Assembly: GCF_014773365.1 (NCBI RefSeq)
Contig: NZ_JACWUN010000009.1
Coordinates: 79,490 to 143,489, forward strand
Direction: 5' to 3'
Length of the DNA: 64,000 bases
From: Pelovirga terrestris
Lineage (GTDB): Bacteria > Desulfobacterota > Desulfuromonadia > Desulfuromonadales > Geopsychrobacteraceae
The notes beneath the pieces are model-generated. The model was not told the origin of the DNA. It did no database searches and saw only the letters and a list, made by a program, of their open reading frames with translations. A program made the translations under genes and the position numbers. The first letter of the stretch is position 1. The number at the start of each line of letters is the position of its first letter. Of the stretch, positions 36,677 to 45,019 are shown piece after piece.

Positions 36677-38596
36677 TTACCGGCGCACCCGTGAGAGCTT
36701 AAGCATTCGCGAGATGCGGTCGATGGTGATGGTGAGGGCGACCATCATCAGCAGATAGGTGCCGGCTTTTTCAAAACGGAACCACTCGAAATTGAAGGTG
36801 AAGAAAAATCCGAGCCCGCCGACACCGACGATGCCGAGGACAACGGCGGCGCGCACGTTGCTTTCAAACTGAAAGAAGGTATAAGTCATCCAGTCCCGCC
36901 ATGAAATCGGGGCCGCCACCGAGCCGAAGCAGGCCATACGCGACCCCATGAACGACTGCTCGAAACGGCGATAGGGAATATTGTCGACCGTCTCGCTGAA
37001 GACTCGAACCAGTACTCCCATGCTGTGAATGGATATGGCGATTGTTCCCGCCACTAGGCCTGGTCCAAAAAAGGCGATGAAGAGAAAGGCCCACATCACC
37101 TCTGGAACTCCCCGCGCGATCAGACCGACGATGCGGGCTGCCGTCATGTGGATAAAGCGCAGGAGGCGGATCAACGGGTGGGACGTTTCACCGGTGAACT
37201 GATCCGGTTCCAGTTGAAACGCCAGTGTATGAGGATAAGTCAAAAGGATCGCTCCCAGCATGCCGAGCAGCGTACCGACGACGGCGATGGCTAACGGGAC
37301 GGTGGACGATTTTATCACCCGCCAGACGAACCACTTCTGAAGTTCCCCTTCCCAGGCAACCCACGCGGCAGGCCGGTAAAATTCGAGGGGTCCATAATTG
37401 TCAAAGAGGGAGACGGCTTTGCCGCCCGCGCGAAACTGAGCCGCTGCCTCCGTATCCCCACGGCCCAAGACGGCAAGATCGAGGTCGGGATGCAGCAGCC
37501 GTTGGAAAAAACGCAAATTCCCCCAGGAATCCCCCGAAACGAGCTCTGCAGCGGGTTTGAGATAATTTCTAGACTCGCCACCGGGTGCGGCATTATTCCC
37601 CCATCCCATGAACCAGAAGGACCAGGTGAAGGCGATCAAGATGACGGCGGCGCTCACATAAGCGCGGGAGAGAGTGGCAAAGGTGCTCCGGCTTTTGACG
37701 GCCTGGGGATGATTTGGATCATTTCGAAGTTGACGGCGGATGGAATTTGAGACGAGATCGACGGTCAGCGTCAGAAAAAGGGTGAAAAGAATCAGCGTAC
37801 TGACCTTGTCCCAGGCTCCGAAGCGCACCTGATACCAGATCTCGGCGCCGAGGCCGCCACCGCCGACAGCACCGATAACGGCGGCGTTGCGGATGGCACA
37901 CTCGGCGCGCATCAGGGTGAAGCTCAGAACGCTGCGGGCGGCCAGTGGGCGAATGCCGTAGAGGAAGGTCTTCAGGCGACCGGCGCCGAGGACACGGACC
38001 TGCTCGTACTCACGCTCGTCGATACTGTCCCACAGCTCGCTGTAAACCTTTGCGAGAATCCCGGTGATATTGAGTGCCAACGCCAGAGCGCCGGTCAGAG
38101 GGCCGAGACCAATGAGGGCAACGAGAATGATCGCCCAGATGAAGTCGGGGACGGCGCGCAGAACGTCCTGAAGGAGTCGGCAGGCGGAACAGAGGACCGC
38201 CGAAGGTGAACGAAGAGGGAAATTGCGCCGCCAACTGACGGCGTTCTCCTCTCCGACACACACAGAACGTGCAGAGCCTATGGCGAGGAGAAAACCGAGC
38301 ACCACGGCGATGGCCGTGCCGAGGATCGCCGCTGACAGGGTTTGTAGCGTCAACTCCCAGGAGTGTTTCAAAAACTCGCCGCTGAGCTCTGGAGAAGAGA
38401 AGGCGCCCAACCACAGGGTCATTCGTCCGAGCGCCTGAGCGCGCTTCTGCGCTTCGGTCAGAGAAGTGACATCCCAATCTGCGGCGAAAAAGGAGGCCGC
38501 AACCAGCAACAGGATCGCCAGCAGAGCGACGAAATGCCCCCAGGGACGTTTCTGCGAATAATGGGTGAGAGCGGATGCCGGCGAAATGTCCGTCAT
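36677..38596 (-). CDS. phnE: Fused double PhnE-type ABC transporter permease
   Basis: This 639-residue membrane protein contains two PhnE domains. Domain 1 (about residues 70-290) has YSELWDSIDEREYEQVRVLGAG and RNAAVIGAVGGGGLGAEI; domain 2 (about 420-635) has FSETVDNIPYRRFEQSFMG and RAAVVLGIVGVGGLGFFF. A linker of about 120 residues, including SFWFMGWGNNAAPGG, joins them and probably faces the periplasm. It overlaps the PhnC gene by 4 bases. Fused double PhnE permeases occur with lipoprotein-type PhnD proteins of uncertain substrate. Confidence 0.88.
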   Translation of the reverse strand: MTDISPASALTHYSQKRPWGHFVALLAILLLVAASFFAADWDVTSLTEAQKRAQALGRMTLWLGAFSSPELSGEFLKHSWELTLQTLSAAILGTAIAVVLGFLLAIGSARSVCVGEENAVSWRRNFPLRSPSAVLCSACRLLQDVLRAVPDFIWAIILVALIGLGPLTGALALALNITGILAKVYSELWDSIDEREYEQVRVLGAGRLKTFLYGIRPLAARSVLSFTLMRAECAIRNAAVIGAVGGGGLGAEIWYQVRFGAWDKVSTLILFTLFLTLTVDLVSNSIRRQLRNDPNHPQAVKSRSTFATLSRAYVSAAVILIAFTWSFWFMGWGNNAAPGGESRNYLKPAAELVSGDSWGNLRFFQRLLHPDLDLAVLGRGDTEAAAQFRAGGKAVSLFDNYGPLEFYRPAAWVAWEGELQKWFVWRVIKSSTVPLAIAVVGTLLGMLGAILLTYPHTLAFQLEPDQFTGETSHPLIRLLRFIHMTAARIVGLIARGVPEVMWAFLFIAFFGPGLVAGTIAISIHSMGVLVRVFSETVDNIPYRRFEQSFMGSRMACFGSVAAPISWRDWMTYTFFQFESNVRAAVVLGIVGVGGLGFFFTFNFEWFRFEKAGTYLLMMVALTITIDRISRMLKLSRVRR

Positions 38597-39435
38597 ACCT
38601 TGGCCGACAAAACCACGTCATCGAGATGCATCGCTCGATATTCGGCCCCGTACAGTTCGAGAAGGAGTTCGCGGTTGATTTCCGAAGGAGCGCCCTGCCA
38701 GAAGAGGCGCCCTTCTCGCAGGGCGATGACCCGCTCGAAATGTCCCTCGAGCAGCTCCAGGGTGTGGAGGTTGACCAGCAGGGTCGTTCCCATGCGTGAG
38801 GCGATATCCGAAAGCAGGGCGATAATCTCACGCCCGAGACGGATATCCAGCTGGCTGACCGGCTCGTCGGCGAGCATCACTCTTGGCTGTTGCACCATCA
38901 GCCGTGCAATGGCTACGCGCTGCTGCTGGCCGCCCGAGAGCTCTCCCGGCATCGACCAGAGCTTCTCGCTCAGTTCGACTTCACCCAGTGCCTTTCGGGC
39001 ACCGGCGAGATCCTGTGGCCAGAGAAGAGACAGGATCGCCCGCGGCAGACTCCAGTGACCGAGATGCCCCATGAGCACGTTGTGGACAACACGCAGGTGC
39101 GGAATAAGGTTATCGTTCTGATAGAGAATCCCGATTTCGCGCCGCAGTCCCCTCAAAGCGTTGCCGCGAAGATGACCGGTATCGTGCCCCAGTGCGGTGA
39201 TTCGCCCCTCACTCGGTTTGAGGACCGCACACAAAAGACGGAACAGGGTCGTCTTTCCGGCTCCGGACGGACCGATCACTGCGACCCGCTCACCCTCCCT
39301 GATCGAGAGAGAGATATTCTTCAGGACCTGCGTAGGTCCGAAACTCTTACCGACATTTTCGGCAACGAAGACCGTCTGCGCGGCACTCTGCGCGCTACCT
39401 ACACACGACGCAGCCGTTTCAATAACTGCTTCCAT
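38593..39435 (-). CDS. phnC: Phosphonate-type ABC transporter ATP-binding protein
   Basis: This 280-residue ABC ATPase has Walker A GPSGAGKTT, signature LSGGQQQR, Walker B VMLADEPVSQLD and the segment LLVNLHTLELLEGHF in place of the usual switch region, with Asn-Leu-His. It serves the fused permease downstream and the lipoprotein PhnD upstream (82-base gap). The Q in VSQLD, instead of the usual S, is a small variation. Confidence 0.9.
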   Translation of the reverse strand: MEAVIETAASCVGSAQSAAQTVFVAENVGKSFGPTQVLKNISLSIREGERVAVIGPSGAGKTTLFRLLCAVLKPSEGRITALGHDTGHLRGNALRGLRREIGILYQNDNLIPHLRVVHNVLMGHLGHWSLPRAILSLLWPQDLAGARKALGEVELSEKLWSMPGELSGGQQQRVAIARLMVQQPRVMLADEPVSQLDIRLGREIIALLSDIASRMGTTLLVNLHTLELLEGHFERVIALREGRLFWQGAPSEINRELLLELYGAEYRAMHLDDVVLSAKV

Positions 39436-39517
39436 AAATCCTTAACAAGTTCATTGGACAGGAATGTAGGGAATAATGTAAATCCATGGATCCCTGTTGG
39501 GACAAATCCTGGCTATT

Positions 39518-40438
39518 TCACCCGCCGATGTCGACGCCTGATTCGAGCATCGCCCGGTATCCCGCCCATTCATCCAGATCAGCCTCGATGAACTTGCCAG
39601 CTTTGAGGTAGCCGAGGATCTTCCTGCCTTCCTCGGTGTCAGTCGAAAGGCTCAGCAATGCGGCGCGAAGCTCAGCGAGAAGTTTTTCCCCCAGGTCGGT
39701 ACGGGCCGCAAGGCAGTAGTTGGTGAAAGCAGGGGACTTGTAGATGATCGGCGCATTTGTCTTGAGCTTGTCACTTGCCTTGTCCCATGAAGCGAAGTTC
39801 ATGGCGCCGAGGGTGAAGCTCCCCGCGGCAACCTGTTGCATGACTACATCGTGGCTACCACTGTAAGCGACTGTCCTGAAGACGTTTTCGGGAGACAGAC
39901 CACTCTGTTCTGTGAAGAAGTTGCGGGGCATGAGATGGCCGGAGGTGCTGCTCTTGCTACCGAAGGTGAAACTCCACTCCTTCCCTTTCGCGGCTTCGGC
40001 GAGTTCCTTCAAATCATCGACGGGGGAGATTCCTGCTGCGCCGTGGGCGATGAAATAGCTGACGAATCCCTTGTCGATATCGCGGGCACCGACTACGACA
40101 AGATCGTCATTCATCTGCATGTGAGCCTGAGCCGTCGTCACCGCGCCAAGCCATGCAAGATGTGCCCTGCCTGTCGCCAGGGCGGTAACGCTGGCGGCAT
40201 AGTTTTCCACGTGCATGTACTCGGTTGGAATCCCCACAGCATCGCCGAGGTGTTTGGCTAAGGCACCGAAGTGCTCGCGCATGCGGTCGGCGTCGCCGTC
40301 GTCGGGAATGGCAGTGATGATGAGCTTTTGTGGCCGCTGATTCTCCACGGCCTTTGCGGTGGGTTCGGTACCGGGCTCACAGGCCGTCAGGGCAAAGACG
40401 CTCGCCGTCAATAAAAATAGTGAAACTATATATTTCAT
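39518..40438 (-). CDS. PhnD-family binding lipoprotein (phosphonate- or selenate-type)
   Basis: This 306-residue protein has a lipoprotein signal peptide (residues 1-20, lipobox LTAC), so it is probably anchored to the membrane. The mature part starts with LIITAIPDDGDADRMREHF and contains TFGSKSSTSGHLMPR and AYSGSHDVVMQQVAAGSFTLGAMN, typical of the PhnD-related binding proteins that some databases call putative selenate binders. Because it is beside the C-P lyase operon, a phosphonate or phosphite ligand is equally possible. The ATG at 40438 follows AAGGAGATCGAC. Confidence 0.75.
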   Translation of the reverse strand: MKYIVSLFLLTASVFALTACEPGTEPTAKAVENQRPQKLIITAIPDDGDADRMREHFGALAKHLGDAVGIPTEYMHVENYAASVTALATGRAHLAWLGAVTTAQAHMQMNDDLVVVGARDIDKGFVSYFIAHGAAGISPVDDLKELAEAAKGKEWSFTFGSKSSTSGHLMPRNFFTEQSGLSPENVFRTVAYSGSHDVVMQQVAAGSFTLGAMNFASWDKASDKLKTNAPIIYKSPAFTNYCLAARTDLGEKLLAELRAALLSLSTDTEEGRKILGYLKAGKFIEADLDEWAGYRAMLESGVDIGG

Positions 40439-40878
40439 GTCGATCTCCTTGGGTGGATAGTCGTTATCAGCCACAATGATGGTGCGAAGGCTCATAATGC
40501 GGGTGTCAATTATCCGAAAGGAGGCGGCGAAAAGCAAACAGGAACTATTAATTAATTCACTTGAGTAGATCGGTTTATTCAATATGTGTGGCAAGTGGTT
40601 ATGGCTGACGAACAGCGTCCCTTGACATAGGATTCCCGACCCGGTGCTGACCAGATACCTTCAATTTTATAAAGAATGTGATTTCAGATAGTTACCCTGA
40701 AGCTACTCAGAAATTACAAAAAAGATAGCAGGTAGAGGATCGAGACCCACTTGCGCCTGTTGACCGAAGAGAGCGGAGAGCGCAGCGTTCTCCAGTGGCA
40801 TCGTCACGCAAAAGCCAGGGACGCGATCTACGAAAATTTTGAGCGCATGGGGCTCCAACCTCTATTCGAAACATCCAA
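40439..40878. other. 440-base intergenic region between PhnD lipoprotein and phnP
   Basis: The region contains dispersed element copy D (40614-40653). On the plus strand, about 40742-40890 is open and encodes RLLTEESGERSVLQWHRHA...YENFERMGLQPLF, which faintly resembles the C-terminal part of class V aminotransferases. It lacks the rest of the enzyme and is at best decayed debris. Confidence 0.4.
40614..40653 (+). repeat. Dispersed intergenic element, copy D (right half)
   Basis: GCGTCCCTTGACATAGGATTCCCGACCCGGTGCTGACC matches the right part of the long-form element copy B nearly base for base. The left end (TATTCAGC) is not present, so this copy is truncated or decayed. Confidence 0.75.
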
Positions 40879-41700
40879 TTACGCGGACACACCCATGTCC
40901 CGTCTGATTGCTGAAAGCACAAGGCCGTCATGGCCAACGTGAATGTGACTGGGAAATTCCTCTTTACCTTCCATCAGCCACAGATCAAGCTCGTGACTTA
41001 TGTGGGTGATGATCACTCGGTTGGCACCAATGGCATCCGCGCTTTCTAACGCGGTGCAAACATCATTATGGTTGCGCGGTGGCTCTTCTTGCGGCGGGTG
41101 GCAGCAGTCTAGAACGATGCCGTCGGGGTGCCACCCCTGGAGAAAATCCCGGGTCGCGGGCGGCAGTCCCACCGTGTCTGTGAGGTAGGCAAGCTTTGTC
41201 GAACCTGTTTGTAGACAGTAACCGTAGGTCATTTTAGAATGACGCAGAGGCACCGCGGTGACGGTCAGGGCGCCGATGGTCAGCGGCACAAATGGTTCAG
41301 GGTGATGAAAATCGAGTATTCCTGGATGTTTGTAGAGATCGGCGCAGCCCTCGGGGTCGGGCGGCGACCAGACGGGTACAGCTTCAACCTGGCCCCAGCG
41401 CAGAGGGAAAAGACCCTGGACATGATCGACATGGAAATGAGTGAGCAGAATCGCGTTTAAGCTTCCCGCTTCAAAGCGTGCCACGAGATCGACCAGCCCG
41501 GCGTCGATCAGAAGTCGCGTACCGCCTCCTTCGACCAGGGCGGTCGCCGGTCGCCGGATGAAACGCGGATCGCGCCTTGCCCGTTCACAGGCGGCGCAGC
41601 GGCAGCCATAAAGCGGCACGCCGCCGGCGTTGCCGCTACCCAGCAGGGTCAGACGCAATCCGGTATCATCGTTTCGTTGTGGATGGTCGGTGGCAGTCAT
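40879..41700 (-). CDS. phnP: Phosphoribosyl 1,2-cyclic phosphate phosphodiesterase
   Basis: This 273-residue metallo-beta-lactamase-fold enzyme opens 5-phosphoribosyl 1,2-cyclic phosphate, the product of C-P lyase, to ribose 1,5-bisphosphate. It has LLGSGNAGGVPLYGCRCAAC with the structural-zinc cysteines, and the metal ligands HFHVDH near residue 89, AYLTDT, and ITHISHELD. The ATG at 41700 overlaps the phnN stop by 4 bases. It is the last gene of the phn operon. Confidence 0.93.
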   Translation of the reverse strand: MTATDHPQRNDDTGLRLTLLGSGNAGGVPLYGCRCAACERARRDPRFIRRPATALVEGGGTRLLIDAGLVDLVARFEAGSLNAILLTHFHVDHVQGLFPLRWGQVEAVPVWSPPDPEGCADLYKHPGILDFHHPEPFVPLTIGALTVTAVPLRHSKMTYGYCLQTGSTKLAYLTDTVGLPPATRDFLQGWHPDGIVLDCCHPPQEEPPRNHNDVCTALESADAIGANRVIITHISHELDLWLMEGKEEFPSHIHVGHDGLVLSAIRRDMGVSA

Positions 41701-42290
41701 GTGCAAATGGCCGCCTGGTTCTTTGTCCGGCGGGATCGCTGCCCAGCGTAGTGCAGGATGATGCCGATAAGCGTATTTCCGCCCTCCGCCAGCAAGCCGT
41801 TATTGTTGATGGCAAGGCAGTCCCTGGCGCTCGCGGCCAGACGTTGATGGCGCTGCAAGCGCCCGGCGATCTGTTGCGCTGTTTCCCGGCCACGCTCGTG
41901 CAGCCGGGTTCGCAACACCTCCGGCGACACCTCGATGCACAGTGGTATCAGGTTGGGGTAGCGCTTTTGCGCCCGGGGCAGATAGGCGCGTGAGCCGTTG
42001 ACAACGACGGTGGCACCGCCGGCCAGCCACAGGTCGATTTCCCTGCCGATGCCGTAATCATGGTTGTGGCTGTGCCAGTGCAGGGCGAACAGTCCAGCGG
42101 CGACGCGCGCGTGGAATTCCGCAGGGCTCAGGGCTACATGGTTTTCAGCGCCGGCGTCGGCCGAGCGGGTGATGTAGCGGTGGGCGAAAAGGATGGCTGA
42201 ATGGCCAGTCAGTTTCTCTCGGGCGTAACCCATCAGGCTGTCCTTGCCGCTGCCCGAGGCGCCCATGAGGTAAAGCAGTTGTCCCTCCAT
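41697..42290 (-). CDS. phnN: Ribose 1,5-bisphosphokinase
   Basis: This 197-residue P-loop kinase converts ribose 1,5-bisphosphate to PRPP. Walker A GASGSGKDS lies at residues 10-18. The guanylate-kinase-like fold is seen in FAHRYITRSADAGAENH and VVVNGSRAYLPRAQKRY. It lies 3 bases after phnM and overlaps phnP by 4 bases. Together with PhnP it returns the sugar part of the C-P lyase product to nucleotide metabolism. Confidence 0.93.
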   Translation of the reverse strand: MEGQLLYLMGASGSGKDSLMGYAREKLTGHSAILFAHRYITRSADAGAENHVALSPAEFHARVAAGLFALHWHSHNHDYGIGREIDLWLAGGATVVVNGSRAYLPRAQKRYPNLIPLCIEVSPEVLRTRLHERGRETAQQIAGRLQRHQRLAASARDCLAINNNGLLAEGGNTLIGIILHYAGQRSRRTKNQAAICT

Positions 42291-42293
42291 TAC

Positions 42294-43457
42294 TCAATCT
42301 CCTTGTGGTTGATGCGGGAACCCGGAAAATACCGAAACCCCCTTGACCCAGACGGTTTCGGCCTGCGGCAACGCACCGAACATCCGCACCGCCACCAGAT
42401 CAGCGCGTTTGCCGACGCTGATTTCGCCCCGATCGTCAAGCCCGACAGCCTGTGCGGGATTGCGGGTGACCATGGCTACGGCACGACTCAGGCAGATATC
42501 GGCCAACTCCGGCAGGCGCATGATGGACGGCAGCAATGCCGCGGGGGAATAATCGCCGCACAGACAATCAGCGACCTCGGCGCGCACGGCATCGAGGGCG
42601 CGCATGTTGCCTGACTGGGAGCGCCCACGCAGGATATTGGGCGCTCCGAACAGGGTCGATAGGCCCTTGCGGCGGGCGGCGCGGGCGGTTTCAAGGTTGA
42701 CGGGAAACTCAGAAATGGCCGCCCCCAGAGCGTGCACGGCGGCCACCTTGGCGGCGCTGTCGTCGTCGTGGCTGGCGATGGACACGCCCTGCCGTCGGGC
42801 TTGCTCGGCCAGGGAGTGCATACGCGTTATGGCGCCCCGCGCCCCTTCAAGCTTACGCTCCAGAATCGCGTCGATACTCTGCGCGTCGGCCTTGTAGGTG
42901 CGCGCCAGATAGTTGCGATAAGCTTCCACCTCGCGAAATTGGCCCTGCCCCGGGCTGTGATCCATGAAGGACAACAACTGCACATCACCGGCGTGCATGA
43001 GATCGCCAAGCAGCGCGGGTGCGTCGCTATCGGTCACCTCATAGCGGGCATGGATGCGGTTATCCACCAGGGCGCCGGGTTGCCAGGCGTGAACGGCGCG
43101 GGCGATCTCGGCGGCAAAAGTATTGTTGCGCACTCCCAGTTCCTGATGGGCGAAGGACAGGGCGTGAAAAACCGTGGTAATGCCGGCGGCGGCGTTGCGT
43201 CGGTCCGCCTGGGCACAGGCAAAGTCAAGGGGGAAATGGACGCCCGGGCGCGGTTCGATCTCTTTCTCCAGCGCATCGCAATGCAGATCAAGGAGCCCGG
43301 GCAGCAGGGTTTTCCCCCGCAGATCGATAATTTCGGCGGTTCCGGCAGATTCAGGGTCAAGGGCACTGATCAGACCATCCTCAAGCAGAACGGCGACACC
43401 GGCGCGCACTTCTTGCGGCAGAACCACCCGAGCGTTGGTCAACAGGGTTTTTTTCAT
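42294..43457 (-). CDS. phnM: Alpha-D-ribose 1-methylphosphonate 5-triphosphate diphosphatase
   Basis: This 387-residue amidohydrolase-superfamily enzyme removes diphosphate from ribose 1-phosphonate 5-triphosphate, giving the substrate of PhnJ. Metal-binding motifs are LPGLLDLHCDALEKE near residue 55, SIASHDDDS, and NPAQAVGLDDRGEISVGKRADL at the C-terminus. It lies 13 bases after phnL and is 3 bases ahead of phnN. Confidence 0.95.
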   Translation of the reverse strand: MKKTLLTNARVVLPQEVRAGVAVLLEDGLISALDPESAGTAEIIDLRGKTLLPGLLDLHCDALEKEIEPRPGVHFPLDFACAQADRRNAAAGITTVFHALSFAHQELGVRNNTFAAEIARAVHAWQPGALVDNRIHARYEVTDSDAPALLGDLMHAGDVQLLSFMDHSPGQGQFREVEAYRNYLARTYKADAQSIDAILERKLEGARGAITRMHSLAEQARRQGVSIASHDDDSAAKVAAVHALGAAISEFPVNLETARAARRKGLSTLFGAPNILRGRSQSGNMRALDAVRAEVADCLCGDYSPAALLPSIMRLPELADICLSRAVAMVTRNPAQAVGLDDRGEISVGKRADLVAVRMFGALPQAETVWVKGVSVFSGFPHQPQGD

Positions 43458-43470
43458 CTTATCGTCCTTT

Positions 43471-44178
43471 TTATTCGTGGCACAGGGTTTTTTGCGGGAT
43501 CAGCTCCACCACCCGATCGGCCAGGCGGCGCACCAGTTCGGGATGGTGAAAGACCGCCAGCATGCCGACACCTTTAGCCTTGATGGTGGTGAGTAGATCG
43601 ATGACCCGCTCGCTGGTATCGGGATCGAGGCTGGCGGTGGGCTCGTCGAGGAGCAGCAGACGGGGCTGAGAAATCAGGCCGCGCGCCAGGTTGATCCGCT
43701 GTTTCTCGCCGCCGGAGAAGGTTGCCGGAGGCACCTGCCAGAGCCGTTCCGGCACGTTGAGCAAGCGCAACAGATCTGCTGCGGCGTCTCGCGCCGTCTC
43801 TCTGTTCTCGCCACGCAGCAGGAGCGGCTCGCTGACGACATCCAACGCTGGTTTGCGCGGCAGACAGTGGAGAAACTGGGTCACGAAGCCGATGTCGCGT
43901 AGCCGCAACTCCAGAACGCGGTGGTCCGACGCCTGCGCCAGATCGGTGGTGTGCCCCGCTTCATTCTGATAAAGGATGCGTCCGGCGCCCGGCAGATAGG
44001 TGCGGTAGATACATTTAAGTACCGAGGATTTGCCGCACCCGGTCGGCCCCACTATGGCCGTCAGTTCCTTGGGAAAAACCTGCAGATCAACCTCGGCGCA
44101 GGACGGAATCGCGGCCTGTTGTTCGTGCAGAAAAAATTGTTTGCTGAGTTTCTCAACGGTTAAAATGGCACTATTCAC
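43471..44178 (-). CDS. phnL: C-P lyase ABC-type ATPase PhnL
   Basis: This 235-residue ABC-type protein associates with the C-P lyase core. Walker A is GPTGCGKSS, signature FSGGEKQR, Walker [13 protein letters not shown], with the histidine in LAVFHHPELVRR. PhnL proteins have no membrane partner. The GTG at 44178 is selected because AAGGAG lies 6 bases ahead. Confidence 0.93.
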   Translation of the reverse strand: MNSAILTVEKLSKQFFLHEQQAAIPSCAEVDLQVFPKELTAIVGPTGCGKSSVLKCIYRTYLPGAGRILYQNEAGHTTDLAQASDHRVLELRLRDIGFVTQFLHCLPRKPALDVVSEPLLLRGENRETARDAAADLLRLLNVPERLWQVPPATFSGGEKQRINLARGLISQPRLLLLDEPTASLDPDTSERVIDLLTTIKAKGVGMLAVFHHPELVRRLADRVVELIPQKTLCHE

Positions 44179-44188
44179 CAAAGGCTCC

Positions 44189-45019
44189 TTAAAGGGCAGA
44201 CGCAACAAGCTGCTGGGTATAGGCGTGCTGGGGGTCTTCGAGAATCTGATCGGTGAGGCCCGCTTCGATGATCCGCCCGTTTTTCATGACAATGGTGCGA
44301 TCGGCCAGCAGGCGGATGACGCCGAGATCGTGGGTCACCGCGATCATCGCCGTGCCTAGTTCCTGCTGAATCTCCAGAATCAGATCGAGAATGCGCGCCT
44401 GCACCGACAGGTCAAGGCCGGTCGTCACTTCATCCAGAAACAGCACCGGCGGGCTGGTGGAAAGCGCCTTGGCGATCTGGACCCGCTGCTGCATGCCGCC
44501 GGAAAATTTCTTCGGCGATTCGTCCATGCGCTCCGAACCGACCTCGGTGCGGGTCAACAGATCGCGGGCTCGCTCGCGAATCTGCCCGTAATGGGTCAAA
44601 TCACTCATCAGCAGCCGTTCGGCAATATTGCCGCCGGCGGAAAAATTGAAATTCAGGCCCAGATGGGGATTCTGGTAGACGATGCCGAAGCGGTGATTGC
44701 GCAGTCGACGCTGCTGGGCCGCGTTGAGGCTGAACAGGTTCCACTGATGGCCGTTGTCGTAAAAGATCGCTTCCCCCAGGGAGGGGTCCTCGTCGAAAAA
44801 CAGCATCTTGACGATGGTCGATTTGCCGCTGCCCGATTCGCCCATGATGCCGAGGATCTCTCCGGCGTGCAGATCGAAGCTGATGGCGGCGTTGGCCACC
44901 ACCGATTGGCAATGGGGACAGATGTTGCTGCCGACATCGGGGCCGGTGCTCGCCACGCAGCGCGGGCAGCCATTGCCGTGAATCTTGCCGAGATTGCTGA
45001 CCTGGAGGACTTTTCTCAT
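44189..45019 (-). CDS. phnK: C-P lyase ABC-type ATPase PhnK with four-cysteine insertion
   Basis: This 276-residue ATPase has the PhnK pattern: GESGSGKST (residues 60-68), the conserved Q loop and helix with FSAGGNIAERLLM, FSGGMQQRVQIAKAL, LFLDEVTTGLD and VTHDLGVIRLLADR. In E. coli, PhnK docks on the core complex and is needed for activity in cells. This copy carries an N-terminal insertion between the first strands with two CPxC pairs (C18, C21, C34 and C37) that looks like a zinc ribbon; E. coli PhnK has none. It overlaps the phnJ stop by 4 bases. Confidence 0.9.
   Translation of the reverse strand: MRKVLQVSNLGKIHGNGCPRCVASTGPDVGSNICPHCQSVVANAAISFDLHAGEILGIMGESGSGKSTIVKMLFFDEDPSLGEAIFYDNGHQWNLFSLNAAQQRRLRNHRFGIVYQNPHLGLNFNFSAGGNIAERLLMSDLTHYGQIRERARDLLTRTEVGSERMDESPKKFSGGMQQRVQIAKALSTSPPVLFLDEVTTGLDLSVQARILDLILEIQQELGTAMIAVTHDLGVIRLLADRTIVMKNGRIIEAGLTDQILEDPQHAYTQQLVASAL

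Noticed and set aside
40751..40942. 63-codon plus-strand open frame across the phnP 3' end
   Set aside because: It runs into the antisense of phnP; only its first half shows weak aminotransferase-like resemblance, so it is described as intergenic debris rather than a gene.
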